From positions 9,243,487 to 9,307,486 of the forward strand of contig NC_031781.1 in the NCBI RefSeq assembly GCF_001522545.3: DNA of 64,000 nucleotides, written 5' to 3'. The position numbers were made by a program, and so were the translations under genes. Shown one piece after another: positions 61,101 to 64,000 of this stretch. This DNA comes from Parus major. Lineage: Eukaryota; Chordata; Aves; Passeriformes; Paridae. Numbering within the stretch: the stretch's first letter is position 1; every line of letters starts with the position of its first letter. A model generated the notes under the pieces. It had not been told where the DNA came from. It searched no databases and saw only the letters and a program-made list of their open reading frames with translations.

Positions 61101-64000
61101 GGTGAGGTCATTGGAAGGATATTAATATTCTCCTTTATATCACTGGAAAGACTATTAAAGGGTAATAATGAAACAGTACTTCTTTGCCTTCCCTCTGGGT
61201 TACAGAGGGAAAAAGATGGTACATTGATGGTAAAAGAGAGGATAAGTGTGATACAAATATAATTTGCAGCGAGACACTGCTCTGAGATAGTGTCAGAGGC
61301 TGGGTTCTCATTATAAAACTTCCAGCGCAAGGTTCAAATCCTTTATAATGTCACCAGGAGCTGAAAGTTTATGCCTTACTCAGAATTTTGGAATAATTTT
61401 TTCTTCTACTGTGAAAAATGGATTCAGGTGCAAATCTCCATTGGATGTTACTTTATTTGAGAGGTGAGCTATTAATTTTTCTCTAGTACTCTCTGCTACT
61501 TTAATTATTATATCAACCATTTAGTTAGTCTAATTTCACCTTTTTTTTTTTTGCCTTTGTGCCATGAACCTTATGAAGAGCCATATATAATGGTATGCAG
61601 GAGCTCCAGCATACACTTTGCGAGGCAGTAGCATGCTGCATGAGCAGTTTAAAACATAAATAAGCACACTGCTGTGAGCTCAGCTCTCCAGCTTTTATGA
61701 GGCTATCAAACTATAAATAAATGCTGTCCTCAATTCTCAGTTACACTGTAGGTTCTTTGAACTGCCCCAGTGCAAAGGGACTGTAAACCAGATGGAAGTA
61801 GCTCATCAGGAATTTCCCCCAACCTCTGGGGTGAATAAAAAAGCTACCCTGTAATTAGAGACATTATTTTGTCTGTATTTTTTTGTCTGGGACATAGATT
61901 TTTTTTGTCTTTTCCCGAGGAATCTCCTGTTTCCATGTCGTGGTGGGAGGGTGGGAGCTGCAGGACCTGGCTCAGCAGAGGTCACAGCACCCAGCGTGGG
62001 GGGCACCTCCTGCATCCTCCTCTTCCCCCCCTGCTTTTCTTTCTCTTTTTCTTTGCCTTAATGAGGCTGCCCTACCTTCAGGCGGCCTCCCTTCAGGTGC
62101 TGAAAGGATCAGAGTTCAATCACATCAAAGAACCAGTGCCTCTGCCTATAAATTATTTGTGCTTCCTTTGTTATCAGTAAGCTGAGAAGGAAATCTGTTA
62201 ATTGTATGCATTATGACATTTGGCTGACAGCCACAGTGAGGCAGAAATCAGCGCCCAGATGATTATCACGCTATAATCTGAGAGTTCAATTATGAAGGCT
62301 GTGCTGGCATTTAAGATCAAGATTTTAAACTGTGCAAAAGATCCCACAGTGCTCAAAAATTGAAAATAATAATGCTAATCTTGATACAAGGAAAAGGTAA
62401 AATAAGACATATAAAGGAAGCTTCTAATGAATTATAGATATTACTATGTCTATAGGATAATAGGAATAATTCTCTTAATTCTGACACCTGGAAAGGCACC
62501 AGAAGAAATTATTATGTGATTGAATTATAAGGATTTAGAGGGTAACAAGGTGATAAAAGCAGTTATGGCACCTATTTATCAAGAACAAGTTGTGTCAATC
62601 CAATCTAATTTTCTTCATTTTTTTCAGGGATAATAGGGGACATATTAGATACTTCGTCTTAAGACTACTGATATGGTCGTATGTGACAAATTGTGATGAA
62701 ATCCACAGACTAAACCAACATCAGTTAGGTGCCCAACTGGTTGAAAAAGCAGATTCAAATTATAGTTATTGATGGTCAGACTGGGAAGCATCTCTACTCT
62801 GTGACTGGAGATCTCTGCTGAAAAGGTCACTCACAGTTTCAGGGAATCCTTACTTTCTTTGACTCAGATATGATTTCTTGAATTAATTCCATCCCTTCTG
62901 TCCAGATAAAATATACAGACTTGTGGCAGAACATTAAGTGTGAGAACAACCAATTATTTTTAGGAAATTTATGTTCATATGGGCACACAGTTAAGTGTGA
63001 CTAAAAGATGGTACTCTGTAACAATTATACATTCAATGTGTGGATATGTTTCGAGTATCACTGGAGCTACCAGCAGCCAGGGTACCCTTCTGGAAGTTTT
63101 CCATATCAGTCCATTGCCAATTACTTAGAATATTAGGATTTTGAGGCTTTCAAAGGCATCTAATTAAGTTAAAAGTCCAACTCCTTCTTCAGCTCACTGT
63201 GCAATGTAAGAACTGAAATGTCTGCATCGCTTCTAAAACTTCAGCTTTAAATAGCATAGGGAATTCGGAAAGATTTGCCAGATGATGGGATCACCTTCTA
63301 TTAAACTCACAGAAAGAACCCTCCTTGCTCAGCCCTCTCATTCTCCCAGGATCAGCCCCATGGCAGGTACAGTTCAGGTGATCTGAACTGATTTATTTAT
63401 TTAATCTGAATTGATTTATGGCAGAGAAGGAGAAATTTTGAAGTTTTGAAACTACTAACACTACAAATCAGATGATATCATTGGCCCATAGAAGATAAAG
63501 TCTAACAATCCTTCTGAGAGAGATTTTAACTTTTTTTCTCCCTCCATACCTGTGGCTCCTAGTTTCTGCTACCGACAAGCCTGAGTCAAGGCACTCTGAA
63601 CTCTCACTATATCCAAGCAGAAACCAGTTCTTGCTGGGATGTGCTGCTAGGTAGGCTCATGGGAGCTTTCTTAGCTTGTTACAGTCTACAAGTAGTGCAA
63701 AAGGAGGCTCTCAGTGCAGGGAGACAGGCTGCTCACCTACAAGCTGCTTCTGGAGATGTCGGCAGCTGTGGCTGTACTGTGCTCCCCTGTGTGCACCCCT
63801 GCATCCCTGCTGCTCCAAGCATCCCACTCCAGCTCAGCCTGCAGTCATCTCCACTCAGACTGCAACAGACACAGCCTGGCCTTTCTGCAGAAGCTTCATT
63901 TTTCCTTCTCATTGCATTGCTCTTCATTTAAAATAAAAATAAAATGGGACTCCGTAAGGTTCTCTGAGCTAGGAGAAACTTGGTACCTACCAGGGAGATT
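58192..64000. other. Upstream region of KBTBD12, no gene recognised
   Basis: Noncoding DNA beyond the first KBTBD12 coding exon. No protein gene, CpG island or clear repeat is seen. It presumably holds the noncoding first exon(s) and promoter of KBTBD12. Candidate regulatory sites are listed separately (61581-61593, 61711-61720, 62215-62345). A GC-richer, low-CpG block lies at about 60490-60790 without coding support. Confidence 0.6.
61711..61720. promoter_or_regulatory. MEF2-type site CTATAAATAA
   Basis: Exact match to the MEF2 consensus YTA(A/T)4TAR, about 3.6 kb upstream of the first KBTBD12 coding exon. A CArG-like CCATATATAATGG (one base too long for the strict CArG box) lies at 61581-61593. 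Both fit a muscle-enriched gene, but such AT-rich motifs occur by chance. Confidence 0.35.

Overview
The window is vertebrate nuclear DNA, almost certainly from a bird and possibly a songbird. The evidence is CR1 LINE fragments with bird-type 3' ends, a bird ERVL-type solo LTR, long AT-rich introns, a CpG-island promoter, and two intact spliced genes whose proteins follow vertebrate families residue by residue. Nothing bacterial is present: no operons, CRISPR arrays, tRNA or rRNA genes.

Left part (about 1-12,200, minus strand): SEC61A1, the channel subunit of the ER Sec61 translocon. All 12 coding exons can be read (11 GT-AG introns), giving an open 476-codon protein plus stop. The 3' UTR runs toward or past the left edge. 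Coding exon 1 holds only 7 coding bases and lies in a CpG island (about 11,740-12,240). That island carries an NRF1 site, two inverted ZNF143-type sites, a YY1 site and a UPR-type ACGT element. A solo ERVL LTR sits in intron 5.

Middle part (about 12,240-27,400): intergenic DNA with no recognisable protein gene. It holds a 57-bp inverted repeat that brackets the SEC61A1 promoter, a probable ERV LTR near 13.5-13.85 kb, and an internal CR1 reverse-transcriptase fragment near 16.35-16.63 kb.

Right part (28,303-58,126, minus strand): KBTBD12, a BTB-BACK-Kelch protein. Five coding exons join to 619 codons plus stop, with introns of 949, 3,138, 11,460 and 12,417 bp. Intron 4 carries two minus-strand CR1 copies and a possible LTR. 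Intron 3 carries a 173-nt T-free A/C tract and an (AT)n microsatellite. From about 58,200 to the right edge lies upstream DNA with no second gene, containing a MEF2-type site and one block rich in homeodomain-type motifs.

The order KBTBD12 then SEC61A1, transcribed in the same direction, matches human 3q21.3, so this is a conserved synteny block. The two genes are not known to share a pathway: SEC61A1 acts in ER protein translocation, and KBTBD12 is a presumed CUL3 substrate adaptor. I found no convincing undescribed system. The most interesting noncoding signals are the inverted repeat around the promoter and the dense promoter grammar inside it.
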